Positions 16,143 to 24,596 of a stretch of DNA of 64,000 nt are shown here, in pieces. Source of the DNA: NBLH01 sp050296515. GTDB lineage: Bacteria > Bacteroidota > Bacteroidia > Bacteroidales > NBLH01. The stretch lies in assembly GCA_050296515.1 (NCBI GenBank), contig JBNKRJ010000051.1, positions 1 to 64,000 of the forward strand, in the 5' to 3' direction. Within the stretch, counting starts at the first letter, position 1. Each line of letters begins with the position of its first letter. The position numbers and the translations under genes are program-made. The notes below the pieces were generated by a model. That model was not told the origin of the DNA and searched no databases. It worked only from the letters and a program-made list of their open reading frames with translations.

Positions 16143-16167
16143 GTCAGGTTTCTGAAATTCTCCGACC
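16143..16167 (+). promoter_or_regulatory. Second copy of motif GTCAGG-N11-CTCCGACC
   Basis: GTCAGG at 16143-16148 and CTCCGACC at 16160-16167 repeat the motif upstream of the rhodanese-thioredoxin gene, followed again by A-T-T and A/T-rich sequence. It is about 118 bases upstream of the OB-fold protein start, of which 54 bases were added by the small insertion at 16237-16285. Before that insertion it would have been about 64 bases from the ATG. Confidence 0.3.
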
Positions 16168-16236
16168 ATTCATGCAAATTTCAAAAATTACTTATTCTGT
16201 TTTTTAAACAACTAATTGCAAATTAAGAATATGAAA

Positions 16237-16285
16237 CCCTAGAAAAGTGAATAAATATCAATTACTTAACTAATATTTAGACAAG
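16237..16285. mobile_element. 49-bp short copy of the TGAAA-flanked insertion element
   Basis: It consists of CCCT joined to the same terminal 45 bases as the long copy at 13639-13840 (two mismatches), so it looks like an internal deletion derivative. TGAAA flanks it at 16232-16236 and 16286-16290. Removing insert plus one TGAAA restores ATGAAAAAGAAAAAA, a normal start for the following protein. The insertion therefore split the original start codon region, leaving ATG-AAA-CCC-TAG upstream and a GTG in place of the ATG. Confidence 0.75.
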
Positions 16286-16758
16286 TGAAAAAGAAAAAAA
16301 TTTTAAAAATTGCTGCAATAATAATTGTTGCTGGAACAATCATCGCTGGAGGAATTGGATTGTATTTATACTACATGCCACACAGGGATGTTCTTTCAAC
16401 CAAGGCAGATTATTCTTTAACCAGCAAAGAAATTATTGCTGAATATCTGACAGATAAAAACGCTGCAAATCAAAAATACCTGGCCACTGATGGAGATTCA
16501 AAAATACTTGAAATTAAAGGTATTGTGGATGAAATAACAGAAGATTTTGATGGTAATAAGGTGGTTCTGTTAAAAGCCGAAGGAGAGCAGGCTAAAGTGA
16601 GTGCAACGTTTACACCCGAAACAAATGTAAAAACTGAAGATGTAAAAATTGGCTCAGAGGTCAAAATAAAAGGAGTGATTCGTTCAGGAGCCTCTTATGA
16701 TGAAGATCTTGAAATGTACGAAAACGTAATTCTGGAAAAAAGCGATCTTATTAAATAA
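16285..16758 (+). CDS. OB-fold (tRNA_anti-like) membrane-anchored protein, start altered by insertion
   Basis: The 157-residue protein has an N-terminal anchor (KKKKILKIAAIIIVAGTIIAGGIGLYLYY) and an OB-fold domain of the tRNA_anti-like family (about 65-155; LEIKGIVDEITEDFDGNKVVLLKAEGE, VKIGSEVKIKGVIRSGASYDEDLEMYENVILEKS). The family often accompanies YceI genes, and a YceI gene follows after 37 bases. Translation must now begin at GTG 16285, supplied by the small insertion element; the original ATG was at 16231. Ligand unknown. Confidence 0.85.
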   Translation: MKKKKILKIAAIIIVAGTIIAGGIGLYLYYMPHRDVLSTKADYSLTSKEIIAEYLTDKNAANQKYLATDGDSKILEIKGIVDEITEDFDGNKVVLLKAEGEQAKVSATFTPETNVKTEDVKIGSEVKIKGVIRSGASYDEDLEMYENVILEKSDLIK

Positions 16759-16795
16759 TTAATCAATTAAAGTTAAACAATAAAAAATAGATACA

Positions 16796-17356
16796 ATGAA
16801 AAAATTAATATTATTGTCAGTTTTAGCAGTACTATTTGTATCCACTGCAAGTTATGCTCAAAATACAGACAAGTTAGTAAGCTCTAAGACGCATATTAAA
16901 TTCTTCTCAACCACACCAGCAGAAGATATTGAAGCAAATAATACAACTGCTGTTGGTACTATTGAAAAATCAACAGGTACAGTTGTTTTCTCAGTTCCAA
17001 TGCAGGGCTTTGAATTTGAAAAGGCCTTGATGCAGAAACACTTCAACGGTCCAAACTTCCTTGACACTAAGGCATTTCCAAAGGCGAAACTAAAGGGAAA
17101 GATAAACAACTTAAGTGATGTTGATTTTTCTAAAGATGGAACCTATGAGGCTATTGTTGAAGGAGATTTAACAATTAAAGGAAAAACAAAAGCAATTAAG
17201 GAAAAAGGAATAATTCAAATAAAAGGAAACATTGTTTCAGTTAACAGCAAGTTTGATGTAACACTTGCAGATTATGGAATCACCTTTGTAAAAGGTAAAC
17301 CATCAACAAATATTGCAAAAACTGTTGAAGTAACTGTTAAAGCAGAATATAAATAA
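16796..17356 (+). CDS. YceI-like periplasmic lipid-binding protein
   Basis: The 186-residue protein has a signal peptide (residues 1-21, SYAQ) and a YceI-like lipocalin beta-barrel (about 28-185; FSTTPAEDIEANN, FNGPNFLDTKAFPKAKLKG, GDLTIKGKTK). YceI proteins bind polyisoprenoid-type lipids. The gene is 37 bases after the OB-fold gene and 15 bases ahead of a thioredoxin-like gene, so these three probably form one operon. Length and motifs are complete. Confidence 0.92.
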   Translation: MKKLILLSVLAVLFVSTASYAQNTDKLVSSKTHIKFFSTTPAEDIEANNTTAVGTIEKSTGTVVFSVPMQGFEFEKALMQKHFNGPNFLDTKAFPKAKLKGKINNLSDVDFSKDGTYEAIVEGDLTIKGKTKAIKEKGIIQIKGNIVSVNSKFDVTLADYGITFVKGKPSTNIAKTVEVTVKAEYK

Positions 17357-17371
17357 AATAAAAAGAAAGTT

Positions 17372-17815
17372 ATGAAAAGTATAGTAATTATAATAAGCAG
17401 TCTGGTAATGTTCTTTTCTTCAATAACGTTACCAATGGAAAGCGAAAAAGAAAATGCAGATGGAATTCAATTCGAATCAGGTTCGTGGAATGAAGTTCTG
17501 AAACTGGCAAAAAAGGAAAACAAACTCATTTTTCTTGACATGTATGCAAGTTGGTGTGGACCATGTAAATTGCTAAAATCAAGAACATTTCCTAATGAAA
17601 ATGTAGGTACCTTTTTTAATAAACATTTTATCAACTATGCAATTGATGCTGAAAAAGGTGAAGGTGCTCAACTTGCTGGTAAATACAACATTACAGGTTA
17701 TCCTACTTTACTTTTTGTTAATGGCAAAGGAGAGTTAATTGCCAGGACCATGGGGTATCATACTCCGGAACAATTATTAGAAGTAGGACAAAAAATAATT
17801 GAAATGAAACCTTAA
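17372..17815 (+). CDS. Exported thioredoxin-family protein
   Basis: The 147-residue protein has a hydrophobic export signal (residues 1-20), then a thioredoxin fold with SGSWNEVLKLAKKENKLIF at 36-54 and the redox motif WCGPC at 61-65 (Cys62, Cys65), followed by cis-proline GYPTLLFV. It resembles thioredoxin_7/DUF255-like periplasmic oxidoreductases. It follows YceI by 15 bases and is likely co-transcribed. Confidence 0.9.
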   Translation: MKSIVIIISSLVMFFSSITLPMESEKENADGIQFESGSWNEVLKLAKKENKLIFLDMYASWCGPCKLLKSRTFPNENVGTFFNKHFINYAIDAEKGEGAQLAGKYNITGYPTLLFVNGKGELIARTMGYHTPEQLLEVGQKIIEMKP

Positions 17816-17920
17816 TTGGAAGGACTTATTAAAGAATTACTGCCATTCCATATCAAGGAGATTATACTGCTAATTTTCAAACACTTAACTACATAATTAG
17901 TAGATAAAACAATTTAAAGA

Positions 17921-18463
17921 ATGATTTTATCAGGAAAAACAAGGATAGCTATTTCAGGACTTTTTATTTGGTTTTGTTTTTCATCTTTTCATTTGAATTA
18001 TGGAAACCCAAAATCGGACAAAACACCGTTGTTTATAATCAATCGTAACCGCGATGCAAATGAAATATGGTATTCGGTAAACGTAAAAATGAATGGTGAA
18101 ATTGATCATAAAAAACCCATTCAGGCTTTTTGGGTAAAAAAAGAGAAAAATGGCAGAATTGAACCATTAACATGGATACAAAAAAGATATTCATACGGTA
18201 TTAGAGTATTAGATTGTGATTTAGAAAATTGCTGTAGTTGGAAGTTTCAGTTTGTCTCTTATCAAAAACGTAGTTTCACATTAAAAATGAAAGAGGACCA
18301 GTATAGAGTTTACACAACATCTAATGGTCAGGAAATAGAGGTCACCCGGATATTTGTTCAAATTGATGGGGGTAGTTTCTGGGTGCCTTCTGTTCCATTT
18401 GTAAAACTTACTGGTGTAAACCCCAAAACTGGAGAAATTATATCAGAAATTATAAAACCCTAA
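17921..18463 (+). CDS. DUF4833 domain secreted protein
   Basis: The 180-residue protein has an N-terminal signal or anchor (residues 5-25) and a DUF4833-type domain: LFIINRNRDANEIWYSVN, KPIQAFWVKKEKNGRIEPLTWIQKRYSYGI, and VDGGSFWVP-like sequence near the C-terminus. Function of the family is unknown. It follows the thioredoxin gene by 105 bases and ends at a hairpin, so it may be the last gene of the unit. Confidence 0.8.
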   Translation: MILSGKTRIAISGLFIWFCFSSFHLNYGNPKSDKTPLFIINRNRDANEIWYSVNVKMNGEIDHKKPIQAFWVKKEKNGRIEPLTWIQKRYSYGIRVLDCDLENCCSWKFQFVSYQKRSFTLKMKEDQYRVYTTSNGQEIEVTRIFVQIDGGSFWVPSVPFVKLTGVNPKTGEIISEIIKP

Positions 18464-18496
18464 AATAGTTACAATGGTAAATGCCGATGCTACTTG

Positions 18497-18536
18497 AAAA
18501 TAGTCGAATGAGGCTTTGCCAAAATTGGACTATTTT
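18497..18536. terminator. Hairpin AAAATAGTC / GACTATTTT after the DUF4833 gene
   Basis: A 9-bp perfect stem (18497-18505 with 18528-18536) with a 22-base loop lies 33 bases after the stop codon. The A/T base of the stem could serve as a bidirectional terminator. No long T run follows, so the call is moderate. Confidence 0.4.
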
Positions 18537-18618
18537 GAAAGTAAAATCGTTATAATTGCTTGTTTCAAGCAGGTATAGCATTCACTAAACTACAAACACT
18601 TTAAATGAAAAGATATTT

Positions 18619-19257
18619 ATGAAGACATTTTTTTTATGTGCAATGACATTCATTCTGGGAAGTAATTCCTTTTCGCAAGAAGCAAGAAAAGCAGAAGATG
18701 CAAAAGGATTAGCAATTGGCCAAACAGCACCTGACTTTAGTGCCATTGATGCTGATAGTGCAAAGTTTAGTTTAGCTAAGGAGATGAAAAAAGGCCCTGT
18801 TGTATTGATTTTTTACCGAGGCTTTTGGTGCCCAATATGTAATAGACACTTATCAACCATTCAAGACAGTTTGCAGCAAATTACACAAAAGGGTGCAACT
18901 GTGGCAGCAATATCTCCAGAAAAGCCTGAGTACCTGAAAAAAATGGAAGAAAAAACAGGTGCAAAATTCAGGTTATTGTATGATGAAGGATACAAAATCT
19001 CAAACGCCTATGACGTAACATTCACTCCTGAATCAAAACAAATTTTTGTTTACAATAAGCTTTTAGGAGCAAAATTAAAAAAGACACACTCTGATGAATC
19101 ACAACGACTCCCTATACCTGCAACCTATATTATTGATAAAAATGGAAAAATCATCTGGAGACATTTTGATCCTGACTATAAGAAAAGATTAACAATAAAG
19201 GAAATATTACAAAATTTACCACAACAGAACCTTCTGAGAGTAAAACCAAACAACTAA
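18619..19257 (+). CDS. Exported peroxiredoxin-like (AhpC/TSA) protein
   Basis: The 212-residue protein has a signal peptide (residues 1-20, SFSQ) and an AhpC/TSA domain (about 32-200) with FYRGFWCPICNRHL; the peroxidatic-type Cys71 is followed by Cys74, giving a CPIC pair as in the peroxiredoxin-like family of Bacteroidota. GATVAAISPEKPEYLKKM and ATYIIDKNGKIIW complete the fold. Probably a periplasmic thiol peroxidase or thiol-disulfide reductase. It has its own 155-base upstream region but belongs to the same redox neighbourhood. Confidence 0.9.
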   Translation: MKTFFLCAMTFILGSNSFSQEARKAEDAKGLAIGQTAPDFSAIDADSAKFSLAKEMKKGPVVLIFYRGFWCPICNRHLSTIQDSLQQITQKGATVAAISPEKPEYLKKMEEKTGAKFRLLYDEGYKISNAYDVTFTPESKQIFVYNKLLGAKLKKTHSDESQRLPIPATYIIDKNGKIIWRHFDPDYKKRLTIKEILQNLPQQNLLRVKPNN

Positions 19258-19423
19258 AAATGGGTCAGGTACCATCAACTTTTCACTTTAAAAAGATTAG
19301 GACATTTAAAGGTTGCACAAACTTCATATAATATTTTGATTGCATACTACCCTCCCATTGTGTTTCGTTTTCTAATAAAACAGCCTTAACTTGTTAGTAA
19401 GTAAAGCATAAAATGGTAAGTGT

Positions 19424-20506
19424 ATGAAGTATTTGATTCTAACTTTTTTGATATTTATTGGAAATACGATCCTTTCGCAGATTGATTCACCACTAAAAAA
19501 AATAAGGGACTTTGAATTGGGGATGAATGAAGCAGAATTCCTGAAAATTGCTGAAAGCAAATACAAAGTTTATCCCAGCAGACAAAGCAATATTATTTAT
19601 AATACAGATAAAATTGCAAAAACTGCCGAACATAATATTACATATGTCAGATACAATGTTTCTGACTTCAATTTTCTTGTTTCAAAAACCAATTTTGATA
19701 GAGCAACTTTTACTTTCATTAATAACCGCTTAATTGGGGTAGAACTAAAAAAAAGTGAGCCTCTTTCCGCTAAAGAAGGTGTGGCCATAATTAATAACCT
19801 CAGCAATACCTATATGAAAGGTGCGGCGCATATTGCTCAAAAAAAACCAGATAAGAAAGGAAATACAGAATATGAGAAATATGCAGGTAATCTGCAGATT
19901 TATTCTCATAAACCACAAGGAATAAGAGCTAAACAAGGATATACCCTGGAATTCTTTTTTACGACCATGAAAAAAAGCACCGATTTTACAGAAATTAGGT
20001 TTCTTGATATGGATGAATCACGATTTTTGGATAAATACATAACTATGGGACAGGAATTTAAAGTTAAAGAATTAAAAGCCTATCGGGAATTTAGAGGAGC
20101 ATATTTAGGTATGTATCTTGAATACTTTAAAAATGAATTTAGCGAAGTAAGCAAAACTGAGAATTTTGGAAATAAAGACAATCTGCAATGCAACAATTGT
20201 GATGTTTACACCTGCAAAATTGAAAACGCTGAAATTGATGGAATAAACATTGAGAATATCTACTACTATTTTTATAAAAATCAGCTAGTGCGAATATTGT
20301 GTTGCCTTGACCGGAACATTACCAAAGAACAGGAAGATTTGTTTATTGAAAATTTACAAACAACTTACGGTGAAAACAATCAGTCCAACAAGGAAGATAA
20401 AGTTTCACCAAAATGGATATACAAAGCTGTTGATTTTGAGGTAAATATGCTGTACTCAAAGACAACAAAGTCTCTAATCTTTTCTTTCGAGACGCTCCTT
20501 CTTTGA
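19424..20506 (+). CDS. Secreted protein of unknown function
   Basis: The 360-residue protein has a signal peptide (residues 1-19, TILS). Two related-looking halves open with FELGMNEAEFLKIA and GAYLGMYLEYFKNEF, suggesting an internal duplication of a small fold. Four cysteines cluster near residues 248-264 (NLQCNNCDVYTC) with one more at LCCLD. I do not recognise the family. It stands alone on the plus strand between the peroxiredoxin-like and DUF805 genes. Confidence 0.7.
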   Translation: MKYLILTFLIFIGNTILSQIDSPLKKIRDFELGMNEAEFLKIAESKYKVYPSRQSNIIYNTDKIAKTAEHNITYVRYNVSDFNFLVSKTNFDRATFTFINNRLIGVELKKSEPLSAKEGVAIINNLSNTYMKGAAHIAQKKPDKKGNTEYEKYAGNLQIYSHKPQGIRAKQGYTLEFFFTTMKKSTDFTEIRFLDMDESRFLDKYITMGQEFKVKELKAYREFRGAYLGMYLEYFKNEFSEVSKTENFGNKDNLQCNNCDVYTCKIENAEIDGINIENIYYYFYKNQLVRILCCLDRNITKEQEDLFIENLQTTYGENNQSNKEDKVSPKWIYKAVDFEVNMLYSKTTKSLIFSFETLLL

Positions 20507-20644
20507 TTTCCTGAAAAAGCGAATAAGAAAATAACTCAAAGAAAGTTTATTAATCGATCTGTACATATTTATTGTCTGCTAAATAGAGTGCCTTTGCCCC
20601 AAATTATTAAATTTACCCAATCAATAATAAATTAATCCATTAAT

Positions 20645-20965
20645 ATGTTTAAAAAGCCTTTTTCATTCAGAGGACGTATTAGAAGAACTGAATACGTCCT
20701 AAGTATTGTTCTTGTATATGTCATTATTTATGTTGTTGCCAATATTATTACGTCTACCAATTTAGATGGAGAAATATTAATTATTTTCTTTATTCCAATT
20801 TACTGGTTTATTTTTGCCCAGGGAGCCAAAAGGTGCCACGATAGAGGAAACAGCGGTTGGTTTCAAATTATTCCATTTTATAATTTGTGGATGTTATTTG
20901 CTGATAGCGAAACAGGAGAAAACCAATACGGACAAAACCCAAAAGGAATAGGAAACTACAATTAG
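20645..20965 (+). CDS. DUF805 family small membrane protein
   Basis: The 106-residue protein matches DUF805 throughout: PFSFRGRIRRTEYVLSI, several membrane segments (about 22-45 and 50-65), then the conserved AKRCHDRGNSGWFQIIPFYNLWMLFADSETGENQYGxNP. Family function unknown. The start ATG at 20645 gives the standard N-terminus. Confidence 0.92.
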   Translation: MFKKPFSFRGRIRRTEYVLSIVLVYVIIYVVANIITSTNLDGEILIIFFIPIYWFIFAQGAKRCHDRGNSGWFQIIPFYNLWMLFADSETGENQYGQNPKGIGNYN

Positions 20966-21041
20966 AGCAGTCAATCGCAATAGAATTTGCTACTTTTAAA
21001 TCTGATTTCATCAATCTTGCATGAATATGGGTTTTGTTTTG

Positions 21042-21049
21042 TAGTTTTG
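21042..21049 (+). promoter_or_regulatory. Candidate Bacteroidota promoter (TAGTTTTG with upstream TTG)
   Basis: TAGTTTTG matches TAnnTTTG exactly, and TTG lies at 21017-21019, 22 bases upstream, close to the usual -33/-7 spacing. The predicted start would give a leader of about 60 bases for the DUF6090 gene. Confidence 0.4.
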
Positions 21050-21116
21050 GACGATAAAAATTAGATGCCGATAATATTATGTCTATATGGATGTTTGCTA
21101 ACATTACAGAACAATC

Positions 21117-21824
21117 ATGAAAATATTAAAACTAATTAATTGGAAAAAACACGGATTTGAATTTTTATCAATTTTTATTGCTGTTGTTTCTGCATTTGCT
21201 TTGAATAATTGGAATGAGAACAGAAGAGATGCTCTTTCCGAAAACAAAATTCTTACCGAGATATCAAATGGTTTAAAAAAAGATCTGGAGGATATTAAAA
21301 CGAATGTAGGTGGACACAAAATTGGGATTTCCGCTTGCGACTATTTCAAAAAAGCATTTACAGGTAAAAGCGTAGAGGCAGACTCATTACTGTTTTTTTA
21401 TTACCCCAAACTCACACGCGATTATATATCCATTCAGAATATTGCCGGATACGAAACTTTAAAGTCAAAAGGACTTGAATTAATAAGGAACGATTCATTA
21501 AGGCTCAAAATAATATCTCTTTACGAATACTACTATAATACATTACGAAAGTTAGAAGAAGAATATTCCGAAATGCAATTTCATAGAAATTATTTTAAAG
21601 AAATTAATGAAGAATTGGCTCCCTATATTAAAATTAACAGTAATGGTATAATAGAAGGAATTAATCTGCCTCTAAAAATTCCAAAAAACAGGAGAAACAA
21701 GTTATTGCTTTATTTATTTAAAATTCAGTATAATAGAAACTTTATTCTTCAATATTATTTGCAAATTGAAAAAACAATAATTGAAGTAAGAGAGGATATT
21801 AATAAGGAAATAAACGCTAGCTAA
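21117..21824 (+). CDS. DUF6090 family membrane protein
   Basis: The 235-residue protein opens with a single membrane helix followed by the family hallmark FALNNWNENRRD (about residues 31-42), then a helical domain (KILTEISNGLKKDLEDIKTNV, GYETLKSKGLELIRNDSLRLKIISLYEYYY). This pattern is that of the DUF6090 family of Bacteroidota. Function unknown. Its start follows a candidate promoter. Confidence 0.85.
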   Translation: MKILKLINWKKHGFEFLSIFIAVVSAFALNNWNENRRDALSENKILTEISNGLKKDLEDIKTNVGGHKIGISACDYFKKAFTGKSVEADSLLFFYYPKLTRDYISIQNIAGYETLKSKGLELIRNDSLRLKIISLYEYYYNTLRKLEEEYSEMQFHRNYFKEINEELAPYIKINSNGIIEGINLPLKIPKNRRNKLLLYLFKIQYNRNFILQYYLQIEKTIIEVREDINKEINAS

Positions 21825-21983
21825 AACATCATATTGACTCACAACAAGATTAAAAGCCTAAATTTCGAATTACGTCCGATGAGTATGACTGGACAAAGGG
21901 AAAAGTTGATAAAGTACCCTAACGAAACTCAATAATAAATAAAAGCGAATAACATCATTAATTACTAAACAATTACAAAAAAC

Positions 21984-24293
21984 ATGAAAGAAACAATGAA
22001 ATTTATAATTAGCATTTTACTTGTAACAATAAATATAACAGCCTTTTCTCAACAAATATTTATTCGCGAACTAACTTACGAAATCTCAAGTAATGAAAGG
22101 TATGCAACAGCTAGAGCAAGTGCCATTAATGAGATAAAAAGGGCATTATCGGACGAATTAGGCTCCTATATTGTAAGTCAAAGCTCATTAGAAATAAATA
22201 ATAGTAATGATAATTTCTATCAAAGCTTTGCTAATAATACACAATCAGTATCACTATCATACATGAAGGTTAAAATTATAGATGAAAATAAAAAAGCAAA
22301 GTCTCTTTATATAAAAGCTAGTATTGAAGTTGATGACAACAAATTACAACAAGAACTTTCTATTAATCAGGATAGTAACAAAGGCAAATTACTAAATAAA
22401 GTTTTTGAATTGTTACAAAAAAACAATGTTGGTTCCACATCAATTATTGTGTTAAAAAATACAAATGATTTGCTTTCAGATATTTCCTTATTTGAAGCTG
22501 TTGATAATTCAAAAATAATCAATAATGTAAGCAAAGATCCAAAAGGTAAAATCCAAAATGGGAATGAAGCTTTAAATGGTAAATTTAAAATTACCTATAG
22601 AAACAAATTTCATACATTAGTTTCTATTAAAGATGGTTACATGAACGGATTATTTCAAACATACGATGCAACAAACTATCTGTTAAGTACGGGGCTTATG
22701 GAGGATAATCTTCAAAAAGGTATATGGAAGTTTTATAAGCCTCAAAGCCATAATTTAGCAATGACTATTGATTTTAATAAAGGAAAAAGAAATGGTAAAA
22801 CTACTTCTTTTGATAAGTATGATTCCACTAAAATAAATGAAATAGTCTATTTTTTAGATGGCGTACCTCAGAAACAAGAGTTTATTGATAATGATGGAGG
22901 AGTATATTTCGGAAATTTAAATCAGTATGGCGAAAAAGATGGAGTGTGGATTGGTAAAGAAGTTGATGGAAAGGAAACCTGTAAAATAAACTATCATAAT
23001 GGGTTAAAAAATGGGGACTTTATCCGTCATTACAAAAATGGAAATATTGAGTCGAAAGGAGTTTATAAAAACGATACACTTATAGAAAAGCTCATTGATT
23101 ATTACGAAAATGGAAATCTATTATCCGAGACAAATTATGATAGCTTTGGGAAAATGATTGGATTAAAAAAGTATTACGAAAATGGACAACTTGCATCATT
23201 AAACGAAAGCTCCAAACAAAGCATCAATACTATCCACTACTATGAAAATGGGAAATTAAAAAAAGAAGAACATTACAATAAAAACTGGAAAAACCATGGT
23301 GTATACAAAGAGTTTTATGAGAATGGCAATTTGAAAGAACAAGCGTTTTATGAAAATGGCCTTTTAACAGGGAAACATTTGAAAAACCTGGAAGATGGAA
23401 AACCATCTCGTATTGAAAACTTTATTATAATTAATGGTGAATCGAAAAAACATGGTCCTTGTATTTCTTATTATAGCGATGGAAAAAGACGTGAAGATGC
23501 ATATATAAATGGGGATATTGCAATGATGAAAGAATATGCTAGTTCAGGTAAATTAAACCATGAGGTAAACTATCCTGGAAATGGAGAACCTAAGTCGGAA
23601 AAATATTATTTTGAGAACGGACAGTTAAAAGAAGAAAGATATTATATGGCGGTAAAAAAAGGAACATCATATAATTTTTCATCTATTCTTGTTGGTAAAC
23701 ACAGAAAGTTCACTAAAGATGGAGTGCTCATATATGAATGTAATTATAAAGATGGTAAGCTGGATGGGAGATATATAGAGAATTTTGATTCAGGCCATCC
23801 AAAGATTATAAAAAATTACAAAGATGATATACTGAATGGGAGTTATGAAAAATATTATAAACCGGGCGAACCAAATGTAATAACAAATTATAAAGATGGC
23901 AAATTAGACGGGGTCTGCAAAACTTATTCTTCTAATAACGCAATAGTAGAGCAATCTAATTATAAACAAGGAGTTAATGATGGTTTATGTATCACCTATA
24001 TTAATCCAAATAAAAAAAGAGAAGATACCTATAAAAATGGCAGAATTGTACACATGAAGCTTATATCTGGGGAAATAGTTATTCAGGAAAATGATTATCC
24101 TTTTAATGGGCAACCAAGCACTGAAAAAATCTTCTTTAAGAATGGTAAACTAAAAGAAATAAAACATTACAAAGCACCTGAACAAGAAAATGCCAAAAAA
24201 TATACAAGAATAAAAGTAGGAGAATACAAACTGTATGATTTAACCGGGAAGTTGATAAAGGATGAAGTTTGGTTAGATGGAAAAAAGCAATAG
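21984..24293 (+). CDS. Large secreted MORN/YwqK-type repeat protein
   Basis: The 769-residue protein has a signal peptide (residues 1-23, AFSQ), an N-terminal domain (about 25-130) resembling LPP20/flagellar-accessory-like domains, and from about residue 185 some two dozen imperfect 20-24-residue repeats of the type YYENGxLKxExxYxxGxxxG, as in MORN-variant proteins often labelled YwqK family. Such repeats form long beta solenoids. The gene ends 103 bases before a perfect 12-bp terminator stem, so it is probably monocistronic. The toxin-antitoxin label often given to this family is not supported by anything here. Confidence 0.85.
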   Translation: MKETMKFIISILLVTINITAFSQQIFIRELTYEISSNERYATARASAINEIKRALSDELGSYIVSQSSLEINNSNDNFYQSFANNTQSVSLSYMKVKIIDENKKAKSLYIKASIEVDDNKLQQELSINQDSNKGKLLNKVFELLQKNNVGSTSIIVLKNTNDLLSDISLFEAVDNSKIINNVSKDPKGKIQNGNEALNGKFKITYRNKFHTLVSIKDGYMNGLFQTYDATNYLLSTGLMEDNLQKGIWKFYKPQSHNLAMTIDFNKGKRNGKTTSFDKYDSTKINEIVYFLDGVPQKQEFIDNDGGVYFGNLNQYGEKDGVWIGKEVDGKETCKINYHNGLKNGDFIRHYKNGNIESKGVYKNDTLIEKLIDYYENGNLLSETNYDSFGKMIGLKKYYENGQLASLNESSKQSINTIHYYENGKLKKEEHYNKNWKNHGVYKEFYENGNLKEQAFYENGLLTGKHLKNLEDGKPSRIENFIIINGESKKHGPCISYYSDGKRREDAYINGDIAMMKEYASSGKLNHEVNYPGNGEPKSEKYYFENGQLKEERYYMAVKKGTSYNFSSILVGKHRKFTKDGVLIYECNYKDGKLDGRYIENFDSGHPKIIKNYKDDILNGSYEKYYKPGEPNVITNYKDGKLDGVCKTYSSNNAIVEQSNYKQGVNDGLCITYINPNKKREDTYKNGRIVHMKLISGEIVIQENDYPFNGQPSTEKIFFKNGKLKEIKHYKAPEQENAKKYTRIKVGEYKLYDLTGKLIKDEVWLDGKKQ

Positions 24294-24396
24294 TATTTAA
24301 CCAATCAAGTTACTTTGCGGATCTTCCAAGAACTTCATAATGATTTATTAGTTGCCCGACTAAAGGTCTAATAAGACAACATTTTATAGATAATTT

Positions 24397-24429
24397 GAGC
24401 AATACCTCAATTAGAGGTATTGCTCTTTT
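24397..24429 (+). terminator. Intrinsic terminator after the MORN-repeat gene
   Basis: GAGCAATACCTC (24397-24408) pairs perfectly with GAGGTATTGCTC (24414-24425) across a 5-base loop and is followed by TTTT. This is a textbook rho-independent terminator and sits just ahead of a MITE copy at 24441. Confidence 0.88.
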
Positions 24430-24440
24430 AAATAAGCAAA

Positions 24441-24596
24441 CTAGCGTCATGTCAAATGTCAGATTTCTGGTAAAGTCATTAGACATTAGTCACTGGTTAT
24501 TAATGATAAATGACTAGTGACAAATGACTTCTGATTGTTGAAAATATGCTGTATATTAAAATAATACCTAAAATATCATACTTGACTTGACACTAG
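24441..24596. repeat. MITE-like repeat, family CTAGTGTCATGTCAA, copy 2
   Basis: The ends CTAGCGTCATGTCAA and (complement) CTAGTGTCAAGTCAA form a 15-bp terminal inverted repeat with two mismatches. The right end shares ATATCATACTTGAC with copy 1. The middle differs from the other copies and consists of GTCATTAGACATTAGTCAC-like words. It abuts the truncated 5' end of the ADP-ribosylglycohydrolase pseudogene, whose upstream part is absent. Confidence 0.75.

Noticed and set aside
21909..21984. Similarity of AAAAGCGAATAACATCATTAA to the TGAAA-flanked insertion end upstream of the MORN gene
   Set aside because: The match is gapped and limited to A/T-rich words; no flanking TGAAA pair on the left side. 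Not counted as a third copy.
21984..24293. Labelling the MORN-repeat protein as a toxin-antitoxin component
   Set aside because: The YwqK antitoxin label is attached to the repeat family by database naming; no toxin gene is near and the protein is secreted.
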